Of a stretch of DNA of 64,000 nucleotides, positions 49,149 to 58,307 are shown piece by piece. Below the pieces are notes generated by a model. The model was not told the origin of the DNA. It made no database searches and saw only the letters and a program-made list of their open reading frames with translations. A program made the translations under genes and the position numbers. The stretch comes from Sulfuricella sp. (GTDB lineage: Bacteria > Pseudomonadota > Gammaproteobacteria > Burkholderiales > Sulfuricellaceae), in contig JBAZID010000002.1 of the NCBI GenBank assembly GCA_041651995.1, positions 62,001-126,000 of the forward strand, read 5' to 3'. Numbering within the stretch: position 1 is the stretch's first letter; each line of letters opens with the position of its first letter.

Positions 49149-50077
49149 AAAAATTAATTTCCATCGTCATCCCCGCTTATAACGAGCAAGATAATGTTGA
49201 TGAGCTGGCTCGGCGCCTGCAGGGCGTATTCACCGCCAATCCTGATTATGATTTCGAAGCCATCATCGTTGAGAACGGCTCTCTGGATAACACTTATGAA
49301 AAACTGCTAGCTGTTCATCAGCAAGACAGCCGCTTCAAGATATTGCAATTGGCGAGAAATTTCCGTATGGATGGCGGAATTACCGCCGGGCTCAACGCGG
49401 CAACAGGCGATGCTGCAGTGATCATGACCGCTGACCTGCAAGACCCGCCCGAACTTATTACCGAGTTCATCAAAAAATGGGAAGAGGGCTACGAGAACGT
49501 ATATGGCATTGTCACCAAGCGCACGGGAACCAGCGCCATTAGAAGATTTAATTCTCAATTGTTCTATACGGTAGCAAATGCCTTAACCGGCGGCATGATT
49601 CCAAGGAATGTCAGCGATTTCCGACTAGTTGATAAAAAAGTCTACGAAACCATCAACTCAATTCATGAGCGCAACCGATTTATTCGAGGCTTGTTCGCGT
49701 GGGTGGGATTCAAATCCATTGGTATAGAGCATGTGAGAGCGGAGCGCTATGCGGGCGTGTCCGGAGCGCATACGTTCAAGGTTATCGAATTGGCTTTGAA
49801 AGGGATTTTCGCACATTCATATGTACCATTAAAACTGATTACCCTAATCGGACTCGCGGTTTCAACATTGTCATTCCTGTTACTGGCTTGGACTGTGACA
49901 AAAGCGGTTATATGGGGAGTTCCATTCGAAGGTTATGGAACCATCATGACAGTCATGCTGTTGATGTTTGGCATTCTGTTTACGATGCTGGGGATCGTGA
50001 GTGAATACGTGGGGCTAATTTATGAGGAAGTAAAACAACGCCCCAATTTTATAGTAAAAACGAAAATAGGACTCTAG
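49145..50077 (+). CDS. GT2 polyprenyl-phosphate sugar transferase (GtrB/ArnC/DPM1-like)
   Basis: A 310-residue membrane glycosyltransferase. The GT2 domain has VIPAYNEQDNVDELARRL and VIMTADLQDPPELI (DxD-like). Two C-terminal membrane helices (about 235-260 and 268-292) are typical of GtrB. It likely moves a sugar onto undecaprenyl phosphate. A GtrA-family flippase follows, so the two fit a Gtr-type O-antigen modification set. Confidence 0.88.
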   Translation: MKKLISIVIPAYNEQDNVDELARRLQGVFTANPDYDFEAIIVENGSLDNTYEKLLAVHQQDSRFKILQLARNFRMDGGITAGLNAATGDAAVIMTADLQDPPELITEFIKKWEEGYENVYGIVTKRTGTSAIRRFNSQLFYTVANALTGGMIPRNVSDFRLVDKKVYETINSIHERNRFIRGLFAWVGFKSIGIEHVRAERYAGVSGAHTFKVIELALKGIFAHSYVPLKLITLIGLAVSTLSFLLLAWTVTKAVIWGVPFEGYGTIMTVMLLMFGILFTMLGIVSEYVGLIYEEVKQRPNFIVKTKIGL

Positions 50078-50116
50078 GCGAGCCTTAAAGGTTTTGATTT
50101 GCTAGGGAAGCCTACC

Positions 50117-50536
50117 ATGAAGCGGTTAGTTAATCTTGTTACAAGCCCATCGCCGGAAAACAGAAAAAAAATACGATACATCGCCGTTGGAGTTTGGAAT
50201 ACGGTGTTCTCCTATGTTGCATTTGTTTTTCTTTATTACCTTACTAATTCCTGGCTTCACTATATGCTGATTCTGGTGCTCAGCCAGGTAGTAGGGCTGA
50301 CTAATGCGTATATTTGCTACAAACTTCTTGTGTTCAAGACTAAAGGAAATATTGTTCGCGAGTACCTTCGTTTCTATATTGTTTATGGAACAACATTTAT
50401 AGTTAACCTAGTGTTGATTGCCATTTTCGTTGAGGCATTGGGCATTAACCCGGTTATATCGCAAGGGGTAATTGCAATAATAGTCGTCACAATGGCGTAT
50501 TTTGGACACAGTCGATTCTCGTTTAATGCTAAATAG
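50117..50536 (+). CDS. GtrA-family flippase
   Basis: A 139-residue protein with four predicted helices (about 27-46, 50-70, 88-108, 115-135). The GtrA signature is YIAVGVWNTVFSYVAFVFLY and the loop NAYICYKLLVFK. It is thought to flip undecaprenyl-phosphate-sugar. The ATG at 50117 is preferred over TTG 50099. It pairs with the GT2 gene upstream. Confidence 0.88.
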   Translation: MKRLVNLVTSPSPENRKKIRYIAVGVWNTVFSYVAFVFLYYLTNSWLHYMLILVLSQVVGLTNAYICYKLLVFKTKGNIVREYLRFYIVYGTTFIVNLVLIAIFVEALGINPVISQGVIAIIVVTMAYFGHSRFSFNAK

Positions 50537-50582
50537 ATTTTGTAATAAGTGAATTAGCCAATCAGGCTTGGGAAGTGGGTGC

Positions 50583-51362
50583 ATGAATAAAGAAATTACG
50601 CGGGTGATATGGATAACAGGGGCGTCTTCTGGTATCGGAGCTGCCTTAGGCGAGCATTACGCCAGGCCAGGCACAACATTGGCATTAATGGCTCGTCGCA
50701 AAGTAGAGCTGAATATTATTTCAGAACGTTGTCGTGCAAAGGGTGCAGTCGTTCACGAATATGTGGCAGATGTCACCGACATTGAGGCAGTAAGGAGGTG
50801 TGCGAGTGATTTTTTGGCACATGTTGGTGGTGTAGATATTGTGATTGCTAATGCTGGAACTCGAGGGGAAGAGGATCAGGATTGCCAAGATACTCAGATA
50901 CCTGAAGAAATAATGCGCGTTAATTATTTCGGAGTGATTAATACCTTCTCACCCTTTATTCGGCCAATGAAAGCCTTAGGCCACGGTCAATTGGTTGCCA
51001 TTTCAAGCATAGCTTCTTTTCGAGGTACACCCAATTCTGGGGCATATTCTGCATCAAAAGCAGCTGTAAATGTTTGGTCAGAAAGCCTCCGGCTGCGTCT
51101 TCTCGCCCATGGGGTAAGCCTTACAACGATTTGTTTGGGGTTTGTTAATACAGCGATGACTGAAGGGCTGCCATTTTGGATGCCAGGAATTTTAACTCCC
51201 GAAAAAGCATCGGTATTGATTGCGGAAAAAATAAGGAAGAAAGCTAGGGTTTCAATTCTTCCGTGGCAATCACGATTTATTTGGAATGTATTTCGTATTT
51301 TGCCAGGTGCCGTATATGACAAGCTTATAGTCTGGGCGAAAGCCCATGGGCCAAAACGTTGA
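50583..51362 (+). CDS. Short-chain dehydrogenase/reductase
   Basis: A 259-residue classical SDR with TGASSGIGAALGEHYA near residue 14, NAGTRG, the serine SSIASF and YSASKAAV (YxxxK). The C-terminal KLIVWAKAHGPKR is basic and may touch the membrane. Substrate unknown; its place in the cluster suggests sugar or lipid modification. The start ATG 50583 is preferred over 50568. Confidence 0.88.
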   Translation: MNKEITRVIWITGASSGIGAALGEHYARPGTTLALMARRKVELNIISERCRAKGAVVHEYVADVTDIEAVRRCASDFLAHVGGVDIVIANAGTRGEEDQDCQDTQIPEEIMRVNYFGVINTFSPFIRPMKALGHGQLVAISSIASFRGTPNSGAYSASKAAVNVWSESLRLRLLAHGVSLTTICLGFVNTAMTEGLPFWMPGILTPEKASVLIAEKIRKKARVSILPWQSRFIWNVFRILPGAVYDKLIVWAKAHGPKR

Positions 51363-51383
51363 TTAGTAAAAATTGAGGTAAAG

Positions 51384-52112
51384 ATGGATTTTAATGAATA
51401 TTCGCGCACATTTCTGCATTTTCATACAGAGGAAATACCTGATCTAGTGTCGGAGCATCTTCGAGGGAAAGAGGTTGATCTTGCCGATCTAGGCGCTGGA
51501 GATGGTGCGCTTTTGGTCGCGTTAAAGATGGGCGGATATTTAGAAAAAGCCAAGAAGGTTGTAGCTGTCGATTTATCGCCAGAACGCTGCGAAAGACTAA
51601 AACAGTATACGGACTTTCAGGTTGTCTGCTCGGACGTGACCTCTATTCCAGAGATTGCAAACAATAGCTTCGATTTTATTGTATGCACCCAAGTGATTGA
51701 ACATGTCGATCAAGATAAGTTACTCCAGGAGATTAAACGTATTCTTCGGCCTGGGGGTACGCTTTATATCGCATCGCTTGTAAGAAAATCCTATGGCTGG
51801 TGGTATTACAAGACGGCAGAAGGAAAATGGGCGATGGATCCAACACACCTTAGGGAGTACGCATCAAAAGAAGAATTTGAAAGCGTAATAAAAGCTGCAG
51901 GGTTTGCTATTGAAAAAACGCAGCTCTCCCCTCTGAAATTATCGGTGCTTGAATTTATCACCAGAAGAATAGTCGTTCCCCTATTTAAGCCTAAAGAAGT
52001 AAATACATTCTTTGTAAAACATCCGGTAATGGATTATTTAAGAAGAAAAATTAATGTCCACCCACCTAGATACTTTATTGTTGAGACCGTTGCTAAAAGA
52101 CCAGTGGATTGA
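51384..52112 (+). CDS. SAM-dependent class I methyltransferase
   Basis: A 242-residue enzyme. The SAM motif I is VDLADLGAGDGALLVAL, motif II VVAVDLSPERCERL, and FDFIVCTQVIEHVDQDKLLQEIKRILRPGG is the Methyltransf_11 core. GAGGTAAAG precedes the ATG. It likely methylates a sugar of the polysaccharide or an intermediate. Target not readable. Confidence 0.88.
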   Translation: MDFNEYSRTFLHFHTEEIPDLVSEHLRGKEVDLADLGAGDGALLVALKMGGYLEKAKKVVAVDLSPERCERLKQYTDFQVVCSDVTSIPEIANNSFDFIVCTQVIEHVDQDKLLQEIKRILRPGGTLYIASLVRKSYGWWYYKTAEGKWAMDPTHLREYASKEEFESVIKAAGFAIEKTQLSPLKLSVLEFITRRIVVPLFKPKEVNTFFVKHPVMDYLRRKINVHPPRYFIVETVAKRPVD

Positions 52113-52193
52113 TCCGATGACACACTGTGTGATTTCTTAATTCGAAGTTTTCGCGGGGCTAATTGGTTTATTAAGGGATGGTTGGTGGGTTTC

Positions 52194-52673
52194 ATGTTTT
52201 TTAAAATTGGAGAGTTTATTGTGCGGGGTTTTGCATGCGCAAATCAGACACAAACATCTCATTGTGGGTACATTTCACGAAGGGATTTTTTGCGCGCCCT
52301 AGGGATTCTTCCCTTTGCGATGCATATTGGAAGTGACATTGCTTGTGCCTCTTCGGGCTACTTACACCTACATGAAACTGATAATGGACTGGCGGGATTG
52401 CGGCAGTTAGCCGAAATATTGCGCACAAAGTTACCAAAAATATATGAGGAGCTGAGAACGCAATTGAGTATGGACCTTGATTTATCTACTCGTTTGGATA
52501 AAGGGATGCACTTATTGCCGCAGAAGGTGGCCAATGAGTTTGAAAATAATGAATATATTGTCATTGATGGCTGTATGTTTTCAAAGTCTGAGCTTCAGTT
52601 GTCAATATTTTTGGTTGAATCAAAGGGATCATATGTTGCTCTATCGAACCATACCGACAATCTATCCTTATAG
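52194..52673 (+). CDS. Tat-signal small subunit candidate for the GMC oxidoreductase
   Basis: A 159-residue protein with a twin-arginine signal, SRRDFLRALGILPFAM then HIGSDIACAS, and a helical rest (LRQLAEILRTKLPKIYEELR). It lies 9 bp before a GMC-type flavoenzyme that has no signal of its own. In sorbitol, fructose and gluconate dehydrogenases a small Tat subunit carries the flavoprotein out. I infer the same here. There is no close sequence family I can name. Confidence 0.6.
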   Translation: MFFKIGEFIVRGFACANQTQTSHCGYISRRDFLRALGILPFAMHIGSDIACASSGYLHLHETDNGLAGLRQLAEILRTKLPKIYEELRTQLSMDLDLSTRLDKGMHLLPQKVANEFENNEYIVIDGCMFSKSELQLSIFLVESKGSYVALSNHTDNLSL

Positions 52674-52682
52674 AGGGTCCAT

Positions 52683-54203
52683 ATGTTCATAGATGCACGC
52701 TCACTTTCTTTAAATAATGAAATCCATAGCGATGTTTGCATTGTTGGCGCAGGAGCGGCCGGAATAACAATAGCACTGCAACTTGAGAATCCAAAGTTAT
52801 CAGTAACATTAATTGAAAGTGGAGATCTTGCGATAGATAGCGCAACACAAGATTTGTATAACGGATTGAATGAAGGCAGGGACTATTCGTTACTGTCAAC
52901 AAGGCTTCGGTATTTCGGGGGAAGCACAAATCATTGGGGTGGTTACTGTCGCCCACTAGATGATATCGATTTTAAATTACGTCCATGGGTCCCATTAAGT
53001 GGTTGGCCCATTTCCAGGAAAAGCTTAGATCCTTGGTATGCAATGGCGCAAGACATGCTGGATCTCGGTCCTTATAATTATGACGTGAGGTATTGGAAAG
53101 GTCTTGCTAAAGACGAGAGAAAATATCTCTTAAAGAACGATAACGTAATACAAAACAAGTTATTCCAATTTAGTCCGCCGACAAGATATTCTTCAAAATA
53201 TGCCAAAAAGATAGAACATAGTTCGAATATTCGATGTTATTTGAATTTAAATGTTCTGCAATGCAATACATCTGATGATGGGCGGCACGTATTATCTCTA
53301 ACCGCAGCAACCCTTAATGGAAGTCGTTGCAAAGTTAAAGCGAAGATTTTTGTATTGGCACTTGGGGGGATCGAAACCACAAGACTGTTGCTACTTTCAG
53401 ACAGAATTCATCCTATAGGATATGCCAATAGGGGTGGGTATTTGGGGGCATGTTTCATGGAACATCCAGATATTTCTCCTGGTGTTCTCTATGTTCGCGC
53501 TGGTGTGTCGTTTTATCAGGAGATTTTTAGGAGAGAAATTAAGTTAACGCGTAAGCATGGACAATATCCAAATTATCAAGATAAATCTGTACCGGTGGCG
53601 CCTGTGTCAGTAGTGGCAGAAAGAGTACAAAATGAGCAAAGATTACTAAATAGCGGTATACAGTTACATCCTCTCCCGGGTACAGCGAGTGTAGACGTCG
53701 CTGAAATGGCAATTTCGGACCTTCTTAGTTCTACATCAGGCCAACTGCAAAGATTTGCTCTAGGTACAGTAAGCGAGCAAGCACCAAACAAAGCAAGCCG
53801 GTTATATCTGAGTAAATCCACCGATAAATTGGGTCAACCCAAAATCGCTTTAGATTGGCGTGTCTCGGAACAAGATAAGACGAGCATTTATCAATCTGCT
53901 TTAATTTTTAGTCGTGAAGTTGCCAAAAGCGGGATTGGCCGCCTAAAAATTACTTTGCCGCCAGTGTCAGAAGAGTGGCCGCTAATCAGGGGCTACGGGC
54001 ATCACATGGGTTCTACCAGAATGAGCTTTAGTTACAGTAACGGAGTTGTTGATCCCAACTTGAAGGTGCATGGATTAACCAATTGCTATGTGGCGAGTAG
54101 TTCGGTTTTCCCCACGAGTGGCTCAGCAAATCCGACGTTAACACTGGTTGCACTATGCTTGAGATTGTCGGAAGAAATAAAAAAGGCTCTCCCGAAAGCT
54201 TAA
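52683..54203 (+). CDS. GMC-family flavin oxidoreductase
   Basis: A 506-residue FAD enzyme. The dinucleotide motif CIVGAGAAGITIAL is at residues 19-32, then YFGGSTNHWGGYCRPL, typical of glucose-methanol-choline enzymes. The C-terminal active site has YGHHMGSTRM and SGSANPTLTLVALCLRL. It likely oxidises a sugar hydroxyl. A GMC enzyme in an O-antigen cluster is unusual. With the Tat partner it may act on the finished or undecaprenyl-linked glycan in the periplasm. Confidence 0.88.
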   Translation: MFIDARSLSLNNEIHSDVCIVGAGAAGITIALQLENPKLSVTLIESGDLAIDSATQDLYNGLNEGRDYSLLSTRLRYFGGSTNHWGGYCRPLDDIDFKLRPWVPLSGWPISRKSLDPWYAMAQDMLDLGPYNYDVRYWKGLAKDERKYLLKNDNVIQNKLFQFSPPTRYSSKYAKKIEHSSNIRCYLNLNVLQCNTSDDGRHVLSLTAATLNGSRCKVKAKIFVLALGGIETTRLLLLSDRIHPIGYANRGGYLGACFMEHPDISPGVLYVRAGVSFYQEIFRREIKLTRKHGQYPNYQDKSVPVAPVSVVAERVQNEQRLLNSGIQLHPLPGTASVDVAEMAISDLLSSTSGQLQRFALGTVSEQAPNKASRLYLSKSTDKLGQPKIALDWRVSEQDKTSIYQSALIFSREVAKSGIGRLKITLPPVSEEWPLIRGYGHHMGSTRMSFSYSNGVVDPNLKVHGLTNCYVASSSVFPTSGSANPTLTLVALCLRLSEEIKKALPKA

Positions 54204-54267
54204 TCGAAGGTCTGGTGTGTTTAGTCGCGCACTCAATTTGAGTTGCCGGAATGGATAATTAAATTCG

Positions 54268-56793
54268 ATGAATAGAGTTTCAAAGTGGGCAAAGTTTTTT
54301 GCCCTTCCACTCGAATTATTAAGCTTACGCAATTTGCTAGCGATACATTTTTTTATCAATAGTATTGGTTTAATAGTGTTTTCAATGCTTGTTGCCGGCA
54401 CTCTGGCTAAGTTCGCCATGCCAAGTGGAAACGTTTATGGAAGTTTGTACCAATGGGCAAAGCCAGTTTCATCGGTCGGTAAGCTTACTTCACTCTTGCA
54501 GTACATTTTGCCTGTGGTGGCTTTGTTTGTTCACTACACAATCTTTCTACGTGTATCTAAGTATTTCTCTAACGCGGGCACGCCGATTGATAAAGATCGG
54601 TTGCGGAGAATCGGATTTTATTTTCTGGTGGCGACGGTCATTAACGGCATACTATTGTTTGTGAGTAAAGAGCAAAAACTTCTCTTAGGAATCATGTCTA
54701 TCCTATGGGTTTTTCTGTTTTTATGGACGCTTTTTGCGGTTTTTCGAAATCGACAGCTATCTCTTTCAATACCTAACTGGGCTTGGATTGCTTTTCTGTG
54801 TTTTATATCAGCCCAATATGCCACAATTTTTCTTCCATTAATTACCAATCCCTTGTTGGTTGAAAACAATTATATAAATATTCCTGAGAAGACCATTCTA
54901 AAGTCAGGGAAAGTGGTCGATAACCTGGACTACATTAATGAGCACAGAATTGCGGGATTTCAACTATATGATCCTCGTAAGAATGTCAGTGCCGTCCAGT
55001 CTGAGCGAAGAAATATGGCAAAGATTGAGAACTGCTCCAAAGTTTTGCAAACCCTGGAAGCAATTGACCAAAATAATGAACAAAAATTTACTTGTGACGA
55101 AAAAACAAAAACTTTTATTGCAAGAGGCCCATTTTCATTGGCCGAAAAATCCATATTGGACGGATTGACACTATCCATTGAAGATAAAAAAAGTTTAGAT
55201 GCATTGTTCGTATCGACTGTTGATTTGCAGAGGGCTTGCCAGAAGAGACTACATTCCGAAGAGGAGATGGATTTTATCAGCAGAAACGCGGGGGAGTTGC
55301 TAAACCAAACGAAGGCAGGATGGCTTTTGTACCATCATGGTTACAGTTTCGGGCCGATGAATGCCCTATCTCTAGGGGCTTCCCCTTATGGTCAGACTAT
55401 GGTTTATGGCTGGCTTGCTACAGTTACGCAAAGCAAAGTACTTGAGTTTTTCGGGATGTCGAATTATCAAGGATATTTCAAAGTTTACTTTGCTGAATAC
55501 CTTATTTACTTTGTTATCTTCCTCGTGGGTATATGGGCTATTTTCAGACGTCTCGGGACGGTAGTCTTTGCAGCGGCTCTGGCCATTTCCGCACTATTTT
55601 TTCTCGGGATTGAGCTAATCCGGTTAGCTCCTGGCTTTAATCCAGTGCGACATGTTCTTGATGTGCCGGTGTTTTACCTGTTATATCGCTATTTGGCACA
55701 AGATCGAAAAAGGCATCTCATTTTAGCCTGTGCTTTGGCCTTGTTTGCGATTTTATGGAGCAAGGATTTTGGCTTGTTTCTTACCTTGTCCGTTGGTGGG
55801 GCGATCTTATTCAAGGGGATAAAACAGCGACCATTCCAGTTGATGCCATTATTTATTGGGGGCATAACAGTAATAGCCGGGATGCTGCTTTATCTTTATC
55901 CGATGCCGGGCGCAAATCCTACGGCAATTTATATGATACTGGGAGTCGGATCGCCACAAGCCACAAGTGGCAAGATCTTTGGTTTATTGATAATGGTTAG
56001 CCTATTGTTGATGGCTACAATAAGGATAAAACAAAACGAGGCCTATACGATTCTTGCTGTGGGGATGGCATTATATTTTGTACAGAGCTTAACCTACTAT
56101 ATATGGTACCCATCGTTACACCATATATTGGGCGTAGCCCCGATTTTTATTTTGTGGCTAGCGGTGCTGTTTCACGGATGGGTAAGCCAAGATCAGGGTG
56201 AGGGGGGCGCAAAGCGGCAATCTTTGGTGCTTTTTCTGCTATTGCTATTAGTTTACCTTCCAGCATCCGCAAGTTTTTATTTGGGCCAGCATGCGTATAG
56301 TCAGACATTCAGGAACCATCAGTTGTATAACTGGGCATTTGAAAAGGCGTCTTTTATCTCAACTATGGAACCCACTCTTTTTGAGGAAGCTGCTAACTTA
56401 ATAAAGCGCTATAGCCAAAACGATAATGGCATTTTTATTGTTTCTAAATATGATCATATTTTGCCGATCCTGGCCGGTAAATATAGTGCTATGCCATACA
56501 ATGAGTTGCCCACAAATTTGGTTTCGCCAAAAGAAGTGGAGGTCGCATCGGTGGCCATTTTGAAAAATAAACCCGCGTTTTTGTTTGTGGATAGTGATAT
56601 TGGTCGAAATTTAAACGGCGAAATTCCTATAGAAAATGACCCGGCAACTATCCAGTTGCAATTGTATGGGGAGGCGCGTGGGCGGGTGATGGTGCTGCAA
56701 GGTTTAAATAATGTTTATGCTCGCGTCGCTAATAAATATGTGCGTTGCGAGTCGGGACGGCTAATTTCTGTCTATTGTCGCAATCCGGATTGA
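54268..56793 (+). CDS. Large multi-pass membrane protein, possible GT-C transferase or polymerase
   Basis: An 841-residue protein with about 12-14 predicted helices, starting near residues 25-48, and a long soluble segment (about 200-380). A second helix group runs to about 670, followed by a C-terminal soluble domain (about 690-841). I see no strong sequence motif. Such layouts fit GT-C glycosyltransferases, Wzy polymerases or GtrC-type enzymes. It is adjacent to the Gtr-like and GMC genes. Function unproven; AT-rich coding is like its neighbours. Confidence 0.75.
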   Translation: MNRVSKWAKFFALPLELLSLRNLLAIHFFINSIGLIVFSMLVAGTLAKFAMPSGNVYGSLYQWAKPVSSVGKLTSLLQYILPVVALFVHYTIFLRVSKYFSNAGTPIDKDRLRRIGFYFLVATVINGILLFVSKEQKLLLGIMSILWVFLFLWTLFAVFRNRQLSLSIPNWAWIAFLCFISAQYATIFLPLITNPLLVENNYINIPEKTILKSGKVVDNLDYINEHRIAGFQLYDPRKNVSAVQSERRNMAKIENCSKVLQTLEAIDQNNEQKFTCDEKTKTFIARGPFSLAEKSILDGLTLSIEDKKSLDALFVSTVDLQRACQKRLHSEEEMDFISRNAGELLNQTKAGWLLYHHGYSFGPMNALSLGASPYGQTMVYGWLATVTQSKVLEFFGMSNYQGYFKVYFAEYLIYFVIFLVGIWAIFRRLGTVVFAAALAISALFFLGIELIRLAPGFNPVRHVLDVPVFYLLYRYLAQDRKRHLILACALALFAILWSKDFGLFLTLSVGGAILFKGIKQRPFQLMPLFIGGITVIAGMLLYLYPMPGANPTAIYMILGVGSPQATSGKIFGLLIMVSLLLMATIRIKQNEAYTILAVGMALYFVQSLTYYIWYPSLHHILGVAPIFILWLAVLFHGWVSQDQGEGGAKRQSLVLFLLLLLVYLPASASFYLGQHAYSQTFRNHQLYNWAFEKASFISTMEPTLFEEAANLIKRYSQNDNGIFIVSKYDHILPILAGKYSAMPYNELPTNLVSPKEVEVASVAILKNKPAFLFVDSDIGRNLNGEIPIENDPATIQLQLYGEARGRVMVLQGLNNVYARVANKYVRCESGRLISVYCRNPD

Positions 56794-56829
56794 TGGTTTT
56801 TATGGTTATATTTAATTAAGGAGCTCATT

Positions 56830-57642
56830 TTGAACAAGATTGAACGCGAAATGGTTGGGGTTCTGACCGACCTCAGGGAAAACCACCATGTGGTGGGCGT
56901 CAAGGCCGAGTTCGAAGCGGAGGGGACGCGCCTCGAAGAAGCGATGCGCTTGAAGGAGGTAATTAGCGCCGCAGGTCTGGGGCTCACGCTCAAGATTGGG
57001 GGATGCGAAGCTATCCGTGATATGTATGAGGCCCGTGTGCTGGGTGTTTCGCGCATTGTCGCACCCATGGTGGAAACTCCTTACGCATTGAAGAAATTCC
57101 TCGCTGCGATTGATCTTGCCTTCCCGCAAGATGAAATTGAGCAAATGTCTTTTGCGATTAATGTTGAAACGGTTACTACTTGTCAGAACTTCGATGAAAT
57201 GCTGACCCTTCCCAATATCAAGAAGCTGAAAGGCATCGTCGTGGGGCGTGTTGACTTGAGTGGATCTGCTGGTCTGGGACGGGATGACATCAATAGTGAC
57301 GCCGTTTTTGACTTGACCAGTAGAATCGTCGCCAAAGCTCATGCTCATGGGTTGATTGCGGCTGTTGGCGGCGGTGTCTCGGCCGATGCCCTGCCTTTTC
57401 TACGCAGACTTCCTGCGGGTGCTCTAAGCTATTATGAAACACGCAAGGTCATATTTAGCTGCCCACAAGCGCTGGATGAAGGCACCGAGAAGGGCATCTT
57501 GAAGGCCGTCTATTTCGAATTGCTATGGCTGAAAAACAAACGCGACTTCTATGGCATGATCTTCGCTGAAGATGCTCACCGCATTGAAATGCTTGAAGGC
57601 CGTTACAAAAGTGCCATGGAAAAATATGGGATTGTGAAGTGA
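56830..57642 (+). CDS. HpcH/HpaI-family aldolase
   Basis: A 270-residue class II (metal) pyruvate aldolase-type protein. Features: VVGVKAEFEAEGTRLEEAMR, IVAPMVETPYALKKF with metal Glu, NVETVTTCQNFDEML and GIVVGRVDLSGSAGLGRDDI with metal Asp. The TTG start at 56830 follows AAGGAG. Its stop overlaps the next SDR (GTGA). In this family pyruvate is joined to an aldehyde, here probably a sugar, to make a 2-keto-3-deoxy acid; the coupling to a DHQ synthase-like cyclase makes this attractive. Confidence 0.88.
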   Translation: MNKIEREMVGVLTDLRENHHVVGVKAEFEAEGTRLEEAMRLKEVISAAGLGLTLKIGGCEAIRDMYEARVLGVSRIVAPMVETPYALKKFLAAIDLAFPQDEIEQMSFAINVETVTTCQNFDEMLTLPNIKKLKGIVVGRVDLSGSAGLGRDDINSDAVFDLTSRIVAKAHAHGLIAAVGGGVSADALPFLRRLPAGALSYYETRKVIFSCPQALDEGTEKGILKAVYFELLWLKNKRDFYGMIFAEDAHRIEMLEGRYKSAMEKYGIVK

Positions 57643-58307
57643 AAAATCGAGTCGCCCTGGTTACGGGAGGGGCTCGTGGTATTGGTGCTGCCATTGCTAT
57701 GGTATTGGCTCGTGAAGGCGCGCGAGTTTTAACTCCTTCACGCACTGAAATGGACTTGAGCGACTCTGAGTCCATAGAGCGTTATGTGAGAACGATAGAA
57801 GGCCCCATCGATATTCTGGTTAACAATGCCGGCATAAATTTTTTGGCCGGACTCGATGAACTCGATTCGGCTGCGTTAAATGAGACATTGCAGATCAATC
57901 TGGTCGCGCCCCTGCTGCTTACGCAGCTGGTTGCCGAGCGCATGAGGGCGAACCGATATGGGAGAATCGTCAACCTTAGTTCGATTTGGAGCATTGTGTC
58001 AAAAGAGCGTCGAGTGGCTTATGCGGCAAGCAAGTCGGCTATTAATGGGGTCACGCGTACGTTAGCCTTGGAGCTGGGGCCGCATGGGGTTTTGGTTAAT
58101 GCCATCGCCCCCGGGTATGTCAACACCGAGTTGACGTCTCAGAACAATTCACCCGAGCAGATCCAGGCCATCAGCGATAATATTCCGCTTCAGCGCTTGG
58201 CCGAACCGGTAGAGATTGCCGAGATGGTGGCTTTTATGTGCTCTGAAAAGAATTCGTATATGACTGGTCAGGTGTTGGTGGTTGATGGGGGCTATGTATG
58301 CAGGTAA
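57639..58307 (+). CDS. Short-chain dehydrogenase/reductase of the aldolase-cyclase trio
   Basis: A 222-residue classical SDR (FabG type): VTGGARGIGAAIAMVLAREG at residues 8-27, NNAGINF, SSIWSI and YAASKSAINGV (YxxxK). It ends MTGQVLVVDGGYV. The GTG start overlaps the aldolase stop and its last 10 bp overlap the cyclase gene, so three proteins are tightly coupled. Substrate probably the carbocyclic or keto intermediate. Confidence 0.9.
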   Translation: MKNRVALVTGGARGIGAAIAMVLAREGARVLTPSRTEMDLSDSESIERYVRTIEGPIDILVNNAGINFLAGLDELDSAALNETLQINLVAPLLLTQLVAERMRANRYGRIVNLSSIWSIVSKERRVAYAASKSAINGVTRTLALELGPHGVLVNAIAPGYVNTELTSQNNSPEQIQAISDNIPLQRLAEPVEIAEMVAFMCSEKNSYMTGQVLVVDGGYVCR

